In this document: positions 19,217 to 30,006 of the stretch, piece by piece | Numbering within the stretch: position 1 is the stretch's first letter | Layout of the letters: each line of letters begins with the position of its first letter | Assembly: GCA_001598975.1 (NCBI GenBank) | Contig: BBXU01001122.1 | Coordinates: 1 to 30,275, forward strand | Direction of reading: 5' to 3' | DNA: 30,275 nucleotides | From: Parachlorella kessleri | Lineage: Eukaryota; Chlorophyta; Trebouxiophyceae; Chlorellales; Chlorellaceae | Notes under the pieces: model-generated | Seen by the model: only the letters and a program-made list of their open reading frames with translations | What the model was told of the DNA's origin: nothing | Database searches by the model: none | Made by a program: the position numbers and the translations under genes

Positions 19217-20085
19217 TCACAGGTGGCCCCTGCCGCTGGTTTCATCACGGATGTCCCCCGACTCGGGCGCAGCAAACTCATTCTCCTCCTGGTGTGCCTC
19301 CTTTGCCATGTACTGGCGGTAAGAGTCGCTGTGCTCCCTAGGGGGCCGCTCGGTGCCTGACTCGGGGGCGCTGGCTACATCATTGGAAGGCGCATCGGGG
19401 GAGGGCTCATCCACCTCCTGCATTTCAGACGTGGTAGAAGGTGAAGCCTGGGGATACACAGGGCAAAAGTCCCAACACCAGCCAGCCTGCTGTGGCTTGG
19501 AGTGTTGCAAGCTGCCCGGCTGTCAAGGGAAGTGTAACAAGACAGGCAGGGCATGAGTGAAGCAGCCGAGAGTGCAGGATGTTGAAGGAGTGGGAGCACC
19601 AACCCCGCCCTCCCGGTCGACACCCTACCTTCTCATCATAACTCTCTTGAGCGTTCTTCATATCTTTGAAGGCGCTGCTGGCCTGCACAAAGCCAGCAGC
19701 ACACCAAGGCGTGCAGCGTTGCCTAGTATAGCCTCCAACCGCAGTGAGCGGCTTTGTAACGCCGCCGAACGAATACTCATGGAGAAGTATCACTTGTGAC
19801 TGTCAGTGACGTTGGCGTTCACTGCCTTGATAGCGCTGCACCTTGCCTTGGCCCAGGTCCAACTCCTTACCGGACTGCTGCAACAACCTGGATACTTTGA
19901 TCAAGCAGTTTATTATGTTTCCTGCCTTGTTTTGCTTTGAATGAGGGGAGAACGAAGACCCACCGTATATGCCCTCACAACCAGCCTGCCCTTGGCAGTG
20001 ATTGCCTTGGGTCTGCCTGCCTTGACCTGCTGATGTCCAGCCTCTGACCCTGGGCTAGGCGTGCTGCAGTGGTGGTTGACAGCAT
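19217..20085 (-). CDS. Small probable plastid-targeted protein, N-terminal exon unresolved
   Basis: I do not recognise the family. Three downstream exons are well supported, all phase 0: 19877-19842, 19682-19629 and 19447-19217 (stop). They encode QSGKELDLGQGK, ASSAFKDMKNAQESYDEK and 76 acidic, Ser/Pro/Glu-rich residues ending SGRGHL. They are preceded by an exon ending at 19964 with KAITAKGRLVVRAYT, which looks like the end of a chloroplast transit peptide (VRA cleavage context). An ATG at 20085 opens MLSTTTAARLAQGQRLDIS, a typical transit-peptide start, but it is out of frame with the rest of that exon. Either a single-base indel near 20030 or a different first exon (for example an ATG giving MPNTF before a GTAAGG donor near 20240) is needed. 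The mature protein would be about 110 residues, soluble and probably disordered. Confidence 0.5.
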
Positions 20086-20728
20086 CTTGCCAAGCTTGTA
20101 AGCCAGTGAAGCAAGACAACCATGTGGGAGGTGCGGGCGCAATCCTTGTTTGGAAGCTTTGTGCTGTGTTGGCATTGCGCGCCCTGACTGGCACCCGCCA
20201 GAACGCACGAACAAATAGCCAGGTTTTCACCACTTCCCTTACGAACGTGTTAGGCATTGTACAGGGACTTCTGCTAGCCGCAGACAAGACAGAAGCAGCT
20301 GCTGGTGCGTTCCCTTCAAGGACATGGGGTGCCGGTCGTTGCGCTGGTTGGGTACTATTAGTAGCTTTCTCGCTGGCACTAACTGATAACGGCTTTCCTG
20401 TCTGTAGAAAATAATCCTACCCGCCGGTTGCTCTTAGTCCGGAGCGCGTAGCTTCAGGTATGTTCCATAACCTTGTTGACTCAAGGCTGTGGCTGTCTCA
20501 TGGCGCTCCGAGTAGCGTTGCTGCACCTCACTCTATGGCAGTGCCAGCTGTGGAGCGCTTGGGCACAAGGACCCACCGACTTAGTGAAGTGAGCAGCCTG
20601 CCTTGGCGCAACCCAGAGTCTATTTCTCGTCTTCTGCAGTTCTGCCTGCGACCATACGCTTGCGCTTTGCCTGCAGGCCCCTGACCTTGCCCAACACTTC
20701 GCCGCCGCCTCGCCCTCTCTTCTCTGCC
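20086..20728. other. Divergent promoter region
   Basis: About 640 bases between two genes read away from each other. It probably holds both 5' UTRs and may include a non-coding first exon or a longer N-terminal part of either gene. No other feature is seen. Confidence 0.45.
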
Positions 20729-22091
20729 ATGGGCTACGCCGGCTATGTCCCCGCAAAACTCGCAACCAAGAGGGCGCCGCTGGAGAGCGCGCTGCTCCAG
20801 GTTAAGAGCGTGGAGAGCCTGGAGGTGATGCACAAGCTGCATTACAACACCGCTATTCAGCCGGGGGAGGACAAGTTCCGCAAGGTAAGAGGGCTGTGGG
20901 CGTGCTGGTCCTAGGGCCGCCCTGACGCGGCGTCAGTATGGATTTGCAGGGCACCGTGCAGCGTGGGTTGTGCAAAGGCATTGCAGAGGCAGTGTGCTAT
21001 GTACGGTAGGTTCTGGCACTGAGTGTAGTTCAGGTGGTGAAGCGTCCTTTTGGGGCAGGTCCTGTGAGCAGTGCAGTGTTGAGCCCACTCCTTGGTTGCC
21101 AACTGTTTGAAGTGTTTGTTTAGGGATTTAAAGAACAACCCCCCAACCCTGTGGCGGCAGGTGAAGCTTACTAACGGCAAGATCAAGGCAGCACTTGTTG
21201 ATGTTGCGGGGGCGCTTGATGCGATGAAGTTGCTGGGTTGGGAGGAGGCCACAGATGAGACTGGCGAGCCAGTGCTGATGCTCCCAAAGGGCAGGAATAT
21301 CACTATGGCAGAGGTGGGTGATACTGCACTTGCCACTGCATTAGTCTAGGAAAATGGTGGGGGTGTTGTTGCTCACCTTTGCCCTTAGAGGAACACCTTG
21401 CACGAGCGAAGGTGCGACTGGGAAGGAAGGGTGACGTTGTCACACCATGTGTTCGGACTGGATTATGTGCATGAGTTGATCCTGTTGGCTTTGTTGCTGC
21501 CCCTCTCGCCGGCTTGGCTTGAGCATGGTGAGGCAAGGATCTGCACTTTGTGTTGTCTACAGGTGCGAACAATACAGGAAGCCCAGGAACAAGTAAAGAA
21601 GGTCAGTGAACAGGCTATGCATAAACCTTGCCCCTAGTGCACCTGTACTTATTGGCTACGCTGGCTGATGTGTATTGCCCGCTGGGATGGCCCCACTCCT
21701 GGTGATACAAAGAAGTGTATGCCACGATAAAGTTACTGTCAGCCCTCCTGTCTTGCCAGGCTCCTGCACACTATGACCCACCCTGTGAGCACTCTGGCCG
21801 CCTTTCTACCTACCCAGTGGTAGTTCTACACCGCCGCCAGTGTGTTGACTTGCAACCCACCTGTTGCAGGAGGCCAAGTCTATCAGCCGCAGCTCTAGCG
21901 CCAGCAGCATGCACAGCAGCAAGTCCAGCAAGGACCTAGAAGCTCTGCGGGCACAGCTGGAAGCTGACAAGGCAGAGCGGGCAGCTCGTGAGCCAGTCAC
22001 CAAGGGTAGCACAGCGCAGGCGCTTCCACCGAGTGATGGCGCGCGCATTGCAGGAGGCAAGGATGCCGGGTTCAAGCACGGCTGCTGCTAA
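20729..22091 (+). CDS. PUB-domain protein with a C-terminal Cys-Cys
   Basis: Four exons, all joined in phase 0: 20729-20884, 21161-21313, 21563-21601 and 21870-22091, giving 189 residues. Residues about 18-95 match the PUB/PUG fold: helical VKSVESLEVMHKLHYNTAIQ, then GEDKFRKVKLTNGKIKAALV and DVAGALDAMKLLGWEE, followed by VLMLPKGRNI. PUB domains bind the C-terminal tail of the AAA ATPase p97/Cdc48, as in peptide:N-glycanase, UBXN6 and HOIP, so a role in ubiquitin or ER quality control is likely by family. The rest is a Ser-rich stretch (SRSSSASSMHSSKSSKDL), a short charged helix (EALRAQLEADKAERAARE) and the end FKHGCC. No UBX, RING or glycanase domain is present, so it would be an adaptor. The ATG at 20729 is the first ATG in frame, although the frame stays open upstream. 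Confidence 0.82.
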
Positions 22092-22601
22092 GGCACTGAC
22101 CGGGCAGGAGAGGTGCATGCTAGGAGCAGGGCTGCGGCTGCGCCCTGCCCGGGGCTTGCTGCTTTATCCAGGCGGCAGCATCAGAGGCGTGGCCACAGGC
22201 GCTCCTAGTAGGTGCCTCGGTAGACTGGAGGTGGGTGCCGTAGAGTGGGACCTGTCGACCTGCAGCTGAGCTGGATGAAGAATGCGGTTTTCACCTGGGT
22301 CTGATATTGGCTCCCATCCCACGCTGTGATAGCTGTTTCGTCCTGGAGACGCGGAGTGCATGTGCTCTTGCCATGTGTATCCTGCTGTGTCTGGGCGGTA
22401 TCTTAGCGCAGGGCACCTTGGACTACACGCTAGAAGCTATCCCTTACATATTGGTGAAATTTGCTTTGTACACAATGGGTGCAGTAATTCATATATGTTA
22501 CCTCGTCTCCCTGCCCTGCTTGTTGGTCACAAATGTTTCCTTGTGCACAATGTGAGGTTAACAGGAGCCCGTCTCACAACTCTTCCGTTTGCAGCACGAA
22601 T

Positions 22602-22606
22602 TGTAA
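22602..22606 (+). promoter_or_regulatory. Candidate TGTAA poly(A) signal for the PUB gene
   Basis: TGTAA, about 510 bases after the PUB stop codon. Motif only; its use is inferred. Confidence 0.35.
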
Positions 22607-22659
22607 CATAGAATTGGTTGTGAGAGTGAAGGCCCGATTAAGTGCACCCACGATCAAGT

Positions 22660-22664
22660 TTACA
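22660..22664 (-). promoter_or_regulatory. Candidate TGTAA poly(A) signal for the PA-TM-RING gene
   Basis: TTACA on the plus strand, about 410 bases after the stop at 23075 and only about 55 bases from the opposing signal, so the two transcripts could end tail to tail with overlapping 3' ends. Confidence 0.35.
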
Positions 22665-23074
22665 ACCAGCAGCAGGACTTGGAACCACACATGCTCCTCC
22701 TAGTCTGCCTGCACCATCCTAACGAAACGAGCGAGCCAGCAGGGAACAAGAGCAAGGTGTGGTGTAGCTGCACCAAGGCTACAATGGCAAGATGGAACTT
22801 CACAGGGAGTTGTGGACAGCAACTCTTAGTAAATGAGGCAGCTGTCTACAAGTCCATCACATACATTTCCTGGCCCAGCAGCAATGACAGTCGCAATGAC
22901 AACCCTTCATGTTCACGCAGCGATCATACAACATACGCTTTCCTACACAGGTGAGAAATGGTCGTGTGTTGGAGTACAGAGCTAGTGATACAGCCATCCT
23001 ATCCATTGAGCGGTACACCCGACTAGCAACAGGGCGGGGCGACTCGCAAGCCGAGTGAAGTCCCTGTGCCTACC

Positions 23075-26000
23075 CTACCCCGACGCCTCGCTGCCATCTG
23101 TTGAACTGTCCACCCGGCTCTCCACCACCCATCCCGCCCCAGGCCGGCACGGTGCCGGTACTGCCAGTGGACTGCTGCTGCTTTGCACGCTGCTGCTGCG
23201 GCTGGCCGTCTGAGGGATGTCCAGGAGAGCTCCTGCGCCTGCAGGAGCCTGCACGCTGCGCCCGCTGGCGAGGCCAGCTGGCAGTGATGAGGCCTGCCTC
23301 CTTTGCGGTGGCATTGGGGGACCGCTGGCTGTTGTAGCGGTGGCAAGCTGTGTTGTCCCCGGCTCAGGCATGATCTCGTCCTCACCCTCTTGGGAGCTGC
23401 CGCGGGACCCCCTGCACAGAGTTGCAAGAAAAGCTAGTCCAGACCCTGTACATACATAAGCTCACTGCGAACCAGGCAGGACTTGCAGAAGAAAGCCGGT
23501 TAACCGTAGGCCAGAAACTTGTCAACAGGCTCCAAGGCGCCACAAGACAACCAACGCCGTGTCTCCCAAGCAAACCACAACCGCGGCTACACACACCCAG
23601 GCTTACCTGCTGGCAGTGCTGACACGGTCTCCCCCCAAGCCCACCCGCTGAGCTGTGTCACGCTCTGCTGATGGAGGCTGGCGCTGCCCCTCCAAGCCAG
23701 CAAAGCTTTGAAGGCGACCCCCGCTGCTGTGCCTGCTTTCCCCAGCAGGCTCAGCGGCGGCCCTGCTGACCCGGGGCAGCAGCTGCTGCTGCTCCTCCAG
23801 CACGGTCACTACTAGGCGGCGCGCCAGGCGAGCCGCGGGCGGGTTGCGCACGTGCCACCGCAGCCACCTGCACAGCGCCGGGCAGCGTGGGCGCATGAGG
23901 GCGGCTCATGGGGCTTACAGACTTACTGTTCCCTCGGCAGCATCGCCTGTTGATGTCACGGTCGGCTTGTATGGGGGGAAACAGTTCGCTGCTGGAAGTG
24001 CGCAGAGTGTTGGGCAGGCAGCAGTGTCAACTAAAACCAAGGAGTGGAGCGTGTCAGCGGGTGTTGCTGCGAAGGGCCCCGACTGGGCGTTGCTGCCAAG
24101 GCTTCCGACCGCTCCTCTGCTCTCAAACACATCACACGACATTAATCAACCGCTGCGCAAAAACCAGCTGTCCAACCCACCCCCCTCCTGCTGCTGCCAA
24201 GCCTCCGCCCGTCACCTGCCCCCAACAGCGTAGCACGAGCCTGCCACTCCCCACCTGCCCCCCAGGAACGACCACACCCTGCCAACGGCAGAGCGCCGGT
24301 CCACGCTTCCCTCGCCGCTGCCCTGGCCCCCTCCAGCCTCCAGGTCGGGCTCGGTGGCGTCGTGGCGGCAGGCCGGGCACCAGGGCTTGCGGTGGGAGAG
24401 CCACTGGTCGATGCACTCGGTGTGGTACCTGGCAAGGGGGCCGCGGTCCCACAATGAGCTGGCCCAAGGCTTGTACAGAGTGGGGCGAAAGCAGGCGGGC
24501 AAGGCAGGCAAGCAGGGGCATCGGTGAGCTACGCACGCGTGCAAAGGCTAGACATTCCAATGAAGAGGCTAGAAATTCCAGGAGGGCAACATGATGGCAG
24601 CCCCGATTCCGTGCTACCAGCCACAATCTCAACATACGGGCGACGCCCTAGCCTGCATCACCCACTCTATGCCCTGTGGCGCCCTGGCCTTGATGCCACG
24701 CACCTGTGTTGGCAAGGCAGCACGCGCAGCTTGTCCCCATCCACGTAGTTCTCCAAGCAGATGGCGCACGTGATCCTGGTGCCGCCCCCCTTGCGCCCTG
24801 CGTCAGAGCTGCTCTCGCCATCGTCGCTGCTCCTACCAACCTCCCCTGCAGCAGCAGCAGCGGAACAAGCAGCTGCATTCTCTTCTGCTCCTCCCAGTCT
24901 CCCTATATACATCCTATTGTGTTACAAAGTGTGTAGAACTGTGTTCGGGTCTGCCGCATGGCCATGCTACCGACACGCTGCATACAGATGGCAGCACAGC
25001 ACCGCAGCATGCAGGGCCTACTTCGCGAACAGCCCCACGCTTGATTCACAGGCCTAGCCGCGGATAGGCAGAGCTGGGCTGGGACAAATGAGGACTTCCA
25101 CATCGATGAGCAAAGAGCCGGGGACGACACTGCCAGGGTCAAAACTCAACCTCAGCATGCAGCAATGCTTATACCTCGGCAGCTATCTATGTGATGCACT
25201 GCGGACTCACGCCACCTACCCTGCCTTGCGCCAGGGTCCGCTTCGCCAGCCCCTGCTGCAGCTTCCTGCCCAAAGATGCCCTCCCCCGCCAGCCCGGGCC
25301 CCTCACCAGCTCCCTGCTGTGCCTGCTGCCCCTGCTGCGGCTGCTGTGCATGCTCATGGGGATGCTCCTCATAGATCTCAACCGGCAGAGCCCTGATCTG
25401 CTCCGCGGTCATCGTGCGCGGCCCCGGGCGCACAAAGCCGTACCCGCCCCCGGCGCCGCCGCCGCCGGTCAGCCCCAGCCGCTGGTGGCGTATGAAGAAG
25501 AAGGTGCCCATCACGACAGACATGGCCAGGAAGCCCGCAAAGGCGCTCATCAGCATGGAGAGCCAGATGGCGTCGGAGATCTGCAGGCATTTAGAATAGG
25601 GGGCACAGACCATATCACAGCAAGCAACAGTTCACTATAATTTCACCCAAGGGGGGCCGACAGCAAGTGGCATCCATCTGACTTGTGCGCACACCAAGCA
25701 CAAGTGCCGGACCCACAAGTGCCTGATCAGCCCCATAACACCACCAATATTACGATGCCAGCACGCTGCACGTCCTCCCCACCCAGCAGGAGAGCCAGGC
25801 TGAGGTGGCTGCCACAACAGCTCCAAGCAAGGTGCCTGTCACACACCCCTCGTGCACCTACCGGAGTGATCTCCACCGTGGTCAAGCCTGGCGTCATCAG
25901 ACGCTTGAGCATCACCCCCGACCTCTCAGAGACAAAGACGGCGGGTATGCCGGGGTCTGCATGGTCCGCTGGCTTGCTCATGATTATGAGGGGCTCGTAG

Positions 26001-26857
26001 ATATCATCGTAGACGATGGCGGCTATGGCACCCGCAGCTTCCACATTACTAACCTGTAGTTACATGAGGGCAAGAGCAGGTGGGAGGCTTAGGGGAGATA
26101 TGTGGAGGAGTCCAGCAGGCACGGCGAACAAGCAAGAGGGAACCTGCTGTGGTGCAGCAATATGTCTGGATGGCAAGCCAAGCAGCGGGCACAACAGGCC
26201 TCCACAGGGCACAGGCCTGCATTAGCCACAGCGTGCCTACGACTCACTTTGACGTCAAAGGTGCAGTTCTTCAGCTTCTCCTGGGACCTCACCACCAGCG
26301 CCACCCAGGGGGCGCCAATGTGCGACAGCCGCTGAGGCTCGCAGGCGTCCTCCGGGTCCGCCACCTACACAGCGCACACAGCAAGCCCTTGGTACTGCAG
26401 CAACGAGGCAGCTGTGGCACACCCGGCTTCCTGCAGGCCCTACGGAGGGCGGACCCGCTGTGGCATGAGAATTATGGAGGGTTGAGTGTTCACAGGCTGG
26501 ACCCAGTCACAGCGGGCTCACCACTAGGAGGCCTCTCACGCCCTCGGCGGGAACCCGAGGCCCAAAGTCAGCAGGCATGTCTGCCAGGGCGTCATATGTC
26601 AGGTTCCCAGTCTGCACACAGCGCGGGCTGGCTTGTGTTGGCTACTGATATGACCGTGGTGAGCCTGGAGTATCGTCCTGCTAGGGGCAGTAGGGGTCTG
26701 CCAAGAACCACACAGCAATGCAGTGGATGGGACTGAGATCAAGCTTGCTCTGGCCACGCGGAAGCCTCACCTGCAGAACCACACTTGCAAGACTTCTGCG
26801 CCCACACACGACCACCAGCCACGCTACCAAGAACAAGGAGCGGCCGGAGAACTCCAT
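23075..26857 (-). CDS. PA-TM-RING E3 ubiquitin ligase / RMR-type vacuolar sorting receptor
   Basis: Nine exons join in phase: 26857-26771, 26611-26522, 26364-26248, 26053-25862, 25580-25307, 24902-24704, 24428-24255, 23867-23607 and 23411-23075, giving 576 residues. The order is signal peptide ([19 protein letters not shown]); a protease-associated domain at about 31-160, including [12 protein letters not shown] and [18 protein letters not shown]; one membrane helix ([20 protein letters not shown]); an Ala/Gln-rich linker; and a RING-H2 at about 299-340 ([19 protein letters not shown], then [13 protein letters not shown] and CPACR) with all eight zinc ligands. The C-terminus is long and Ser/Pro/Gln-rich. 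This is the layout of plant RMR receptors and animal RNF13. The PA domain would bind cargo in the lumen and the RING would recruit an E2 in the cytosol. The RING exon could instead start at 24845, since both acceptors are phase 1. Confidence 0.9.
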
Positions 26858-28546
26858 GGCAACAACTGCAAAAGTCCAAGTGAATTAGCTCGCTAGCCAG
26901 TACAGCGCATTGCGAACCGAAACGCGCAAGCATACATGAGTCCTAGGGCGAGACTTGGGTTGGTATCTTTTGCTGCCCTGTGCTGACGGGGCACTGTACC
27001 GGCTCATGCCGTGATCCAAACCTTCAGGACTTGCGCAGGGCAGGGCTCCAGCATTTGCCCCTCTGAGATATATATATGGAGTGAAGAAACTTCTTGGGCA
27101 CGGTAGTTTCATCACTAAGTAGGGTTCCTCAAGAGGTTTTGGGCCCCGGCTCGCAACGTGGCTACTGAGCAACTCGGCTACTTCTCGGGTATAGAGGGGT
27201 TTTATGTTTGAGGACGGTTAGCTAGTGGTGGAGCCTCTGGAAGGGGCAGCCAGTTGCTGCATACATGACTCCTCACTCTCCCGTCGGTAGTACCCGAATA
27301 TTAGCCAACATGAAACCTTGGTCAGTGTCATTCAAGCGATCCGGGGCCCATAACCTGTTGAGAAACCCTATATATGCATATACCTATGGTAGCTGGCCAT
27401 TGTGCCTGAGAGTTAGCAGGCGGCAGACCGTCAAGCATAGGCAGGATATATCCTCTTTGGAAAACGCAGACATAACCTGTGCTGTACGAGGCACTATCTT
27501 TGACCTGCCTGGGATATGGCTTACGACCTGCAGCTGTTCTGCCAGTGGAGGTCACTCCGGGAAAACGAGCCACCCTGCACGGCCTGGAGGTGTTTCAAAG
27601 AGGTACCTAGCTAGATGTGGTCGATGATCATCCTTTTCCTCCCCAGACAGAGGCATGTCCGCTTCCAGGAGGTGGGGCATCGATCGGTAGCATTTGCTGT
27701 GGCACCCCAGGAGGGGCCCTGTTCATGGAGAGAGCTGCAGGGAATTCCTGACAGCCCATGGCCTCTGCAGGCAGGTTTGCGCAACGTTGTTCAAAGCTTG
27801 CTGCTCCACAACAACCTCCACTGACCAGCAGGATGCTGAGGGCAACTTCTTGGGACCCCCGATTCAACGTCTTACGCCCCAGGCTTCGTAGCCATGCATT
27901 CCTACAGCAACAGATGTCAAACAACATAGTATGAGAACTCCCTGCTGTTCACTAACAGCGTGCCATGGTACGCATGCCGGTTGTGCACACTTTCAGGATG
28001 CCGCGCTGTGAAGCCCGTATCAGTTGTCCATGTCTTAGCATGTCTGCTTGGAGTTGAAGGAAGTGCTGTGCCTTTGCCTACCTCCTTGAACGCAGCGATC
28101 ACAAGTCCGCCCAGTCCGCCCGCGCCCAGCTAAAGAGTTGACAGCCAGCATATACTGGCTGTAACGCTCTGGGGCAAGGTTTAAACGTACATCACTGATT
28201 AAAAACCCTTAGTCAAAGTCCTGTAGGGTTGGTAGGCTGCACAGTCTCCGTTAACTAGTAGGTCAACACTCACGCCGGTTGGCGTGCAAGCTGTGATCGA
28301 CTGCTTGCTTTCTTGTTTGTTAAGAAAAAGCAACGACCAGCGGGCGCCAGCTTGAATCCGTGCAAGCAACAAAGTGCCGCCCGGTCGTCATCTGTCTTCG
28401 TGGTAAAGATGACGGTATCCTAAGCACCAACTTACTATTTCTCTAGTGTAAGAAGTGCGGGGAAAACTGACTCTCGTGACTTGCTGAAGGCCTGTGTTGA
28501 GACCTGTCGCAGTGGGGTCGCCTTCTGTGTGCTCCTAGATCACAAG
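26858..28546. other. Divergent intergenic region, 1.7 kb
   Basis: This lies between genes read away from each other and should hold both promoters. It is rich in ATAT runs (near 27070 and 27370). I see no supported gene; the open frames are short and without motifs. Confidence 0.5.
27068..27075 (-). promoter_or_regulatory. Candidate TATA-like element for the PA-TM-RING gene
   Basis: ATATATAT about 210 bases upstream of the ATG at 26857. Position and composition are compatible with a core promoter if the 5' UTR is about 180 bases. There is no other support. Confidence 0.2.
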
Positions 28547-29527
28547 ATGCAAACCCAGACAACAGCAGCACCTGCCCGCAGTGCCTCGGCACCAACACTG
28601 TGTTGCCTGTCTGCAGGCGGCTGGGGGATGTCCAAGCACCTGGCGGCTTTCCTCGGCTGCCTGGTGGTCACCTGCATAGTGTTGCTGCTGTCGGCTGGGA
28701 GCAGCCTCACAGACACTGGACACAGCGATGGGGCCAGAAAAGAGGGCGTTCAGCATCGCCCTTCCCAGCGCCTGCTGTCAGCCGAGCTGTCCACGCCAGA
28801 GCAAAACAGGAGCCTATATGTGTTTCGAACGCATGCGGGCAATCGCTTTGGGCAGGCACGGTATATACAGATGAGGGAGCAGTTGGGGGCAGAGAGTGTC
28901 TATCTGCTAGTTGACGACACCAACCACCTTGGCGCACAGGGTACTAGGATAGCTCATCGTACTGCAGGTGTGGGAGCCTCCCCACATCTCCTCATAAACG
29001 AGTCCGAATGCTCCAATGCTAGTCGTCTGCACACCAATATGTACAACATGCCACATATACAGATGGCCCTGGTGGGCAGGTACCTGCAGCCTGTTGTATA
29101 CAGCTACATCTGGTTTGTCGAGTGGGATGCTGTGTGCCATGGGGACTACAGGGAGTGTTTCTCACTGCCGGATGACCTGCAAGGCAAGGATTTCTTGGCT
29201 GTTGATGTTGAGCCCTACTCTGAGCAGCTGAAGGGGTGGCGGTGGGGCGAGCTGGTGGGTAAGCTGTCACACCTACCCACAGAGTCACGCTGGAAGTCGT
29301 TCTTCCCTGTTGTGAGGTTTTCCAAGCCCTTCCTAGCTAGCATCTTGGAGGACGTAGGGTCGTCGTCTGGTTTCTCTGAGGTCTATGTCCCAACACTGTG
29401 TTCTACATTGCAGCACTGCAATCTTGGTGCGCTGCCACGGGCTGGGCTGGGACCCTTTGGCGCCTCCGGCAACCTGACCCTTCCAGCCAGTGCTGATAAC
29501 AGGTGGCACCACCCTGTAAAGTACTAG
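28547..29527 (+). CDS. Type II membrane protein, probable glycosyltransferase
   Basis: A single open exon encodes 326 residues from the ATG at 28547. A signal anchor lies at about 31-51 (HLAAFLGCLVVTCIVLLLSAG). The lumenal part starts with a short stem, then YVFRTHAGNRFGQARYIQM, a strand-like VYLLVDDTN, and YIWFVEWDAV at about 188-197. The EWD after hydrophobic residues sits where GT-A enzymes have their DxD-type metal site. Later segments (ESRWKSFFPVVRFSKPFLASI) resemble acceptor-side parts of uncharacterised algal and protist glycosyltransferases. There are N-x-S/T sites in the lumenal part. The N-terminus may begin later, at the Met near 28627 just before the membrane segment. The exact family is not recognised, so glycosyltransferase is an inference from topology and this motif. 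Confidence 0.65.
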   Translation: MQTQTTAAPARSASAPTLCCLSAGGWGMSKHLAAFLGCLVVTCIVLLLSAGSSLTDTGHSDGARKEGVQHRPSQRLLSAELSTPEQNRSLYVFRTHAGNRFGQARYIQMREQLGAESVYLLVDDTNHLGAQGTRIAHRTAGVGASPHLLINESECSNASRLHTNMYNMPHIQMALVGRYLQPVVYSYIWFVEWDAVCHGDYRECFSLPDDLQGKDFLAVDVEPYSEQLKGWRWGELVGKLSHLPTESRWKSFFPVVRFSKPFLASILEDVGSSSGFSEVYVPTLCSTLQHCNLGALPRAGLGPFGASGNLTLPASADNRWHHPVKY

Positions 29528-29840
29528 TTATGAGAGGGACAGTCAGTACTACTCCAGGTTCCAGGGAAACCCTCCCTACCAGGCGAGGGCACGAAGGCCC
29601 CCTGTTTCTATCCCTGCCCTGGTAATCCGTCCTTCCAGATGTGATGAAGTCAAGACAAGCCGGCACAGAGCAAACAGATCAGTACAAACCGGAGACCGCT
29701 TCTGCAAGGCCGAGATAGAAGTGCACGAAAGAAGGTTTGTGGGTCAGCAACTCCCTCACGACAGCTCAGCACAGCACACACAGCGCAAGCTGCCAAGCAC
29801 CTCTGGGGGCACCCAGAGTGCACCGCAGGCCCCGCAGCGC
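29528..29840. other. Short convergent intergenic region
   Basis: Only 313 bases between the stops of two facing genes. Nothing further is recognised. The only TGTAA for the plus-strand gene lies inside its last codons (about 29513). Confidence 0.45.
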
Positions 29841-30006
29841 TCAGATCACTCGCTTCACTTGCTCAAACAAGTCTGGCCGCTCTGCCTGGGCCGCCTGCAG
29901 CTTGTCTGCCGATGTGACCGCCACCACGCGGCCCTGCTCCTTCACCGCCGCCAGAGCGTCAGCAAACCTGTGGAAGTCTGCCATGGAGGTGCCTAGAATC
30001 TCGTCC
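29841..30006 (-). CDS. Last exon of an M16C presequence protease (PreP), 5' part outside the window
   Basis: Exon 30006-29841 starts after a CGCAG acceptor in phase 2 and ends with a stop. It encodes DEILGTSMADFHRFADALAA, then VKEQGRVVAVTSADKLQAAQ and AERPDLFEQVKRVI. This matches the C-terminal end of plant and algal presequence proteases, which close with EEIL-x-TS-x-x-DF-x-x-FA, a VVAVAS-like strand and an ANKER-x-x-FF-like helix. The enzyme is a zinc metallopeptidase of mitochondria and plastids that degrades cleaved targeting peptides. The catalytic HxxEH domain is not in this window, so the call rests on about 54 residues. Bases 30007-30275 look like intron; I could not place the preceding exon. 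Confidence 0.7.

Larger units (their letters stand above)
22092..23074. other. Convergent intergenic region
   Basis: About 980 bases between two genes facing each other. No gene is seen. It holds a closely spaced pair of candidate poly(A) signals, one per strand. Confidence 0.5.

Noticed and set aside
19185..19225. Minus-strand GGTTCGAGTTG resembling box B
   Set aside because: It overlaps the end of a coding exon and has no D-arm partner.
22960..23025. Minus-strand sequence resembling a tRNA D-arm / box A (CTCAATGGATAGGATGG)
   Set aside because: No box B at the right distance and no cloverleaf; probably chance or a very old relic.
27265..27627. Plus-strand open frame of 120 codons in the divergent intergenic region
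   Set aside because: It has AT-rich promoter-like stretches inside, no motif and no splice support.
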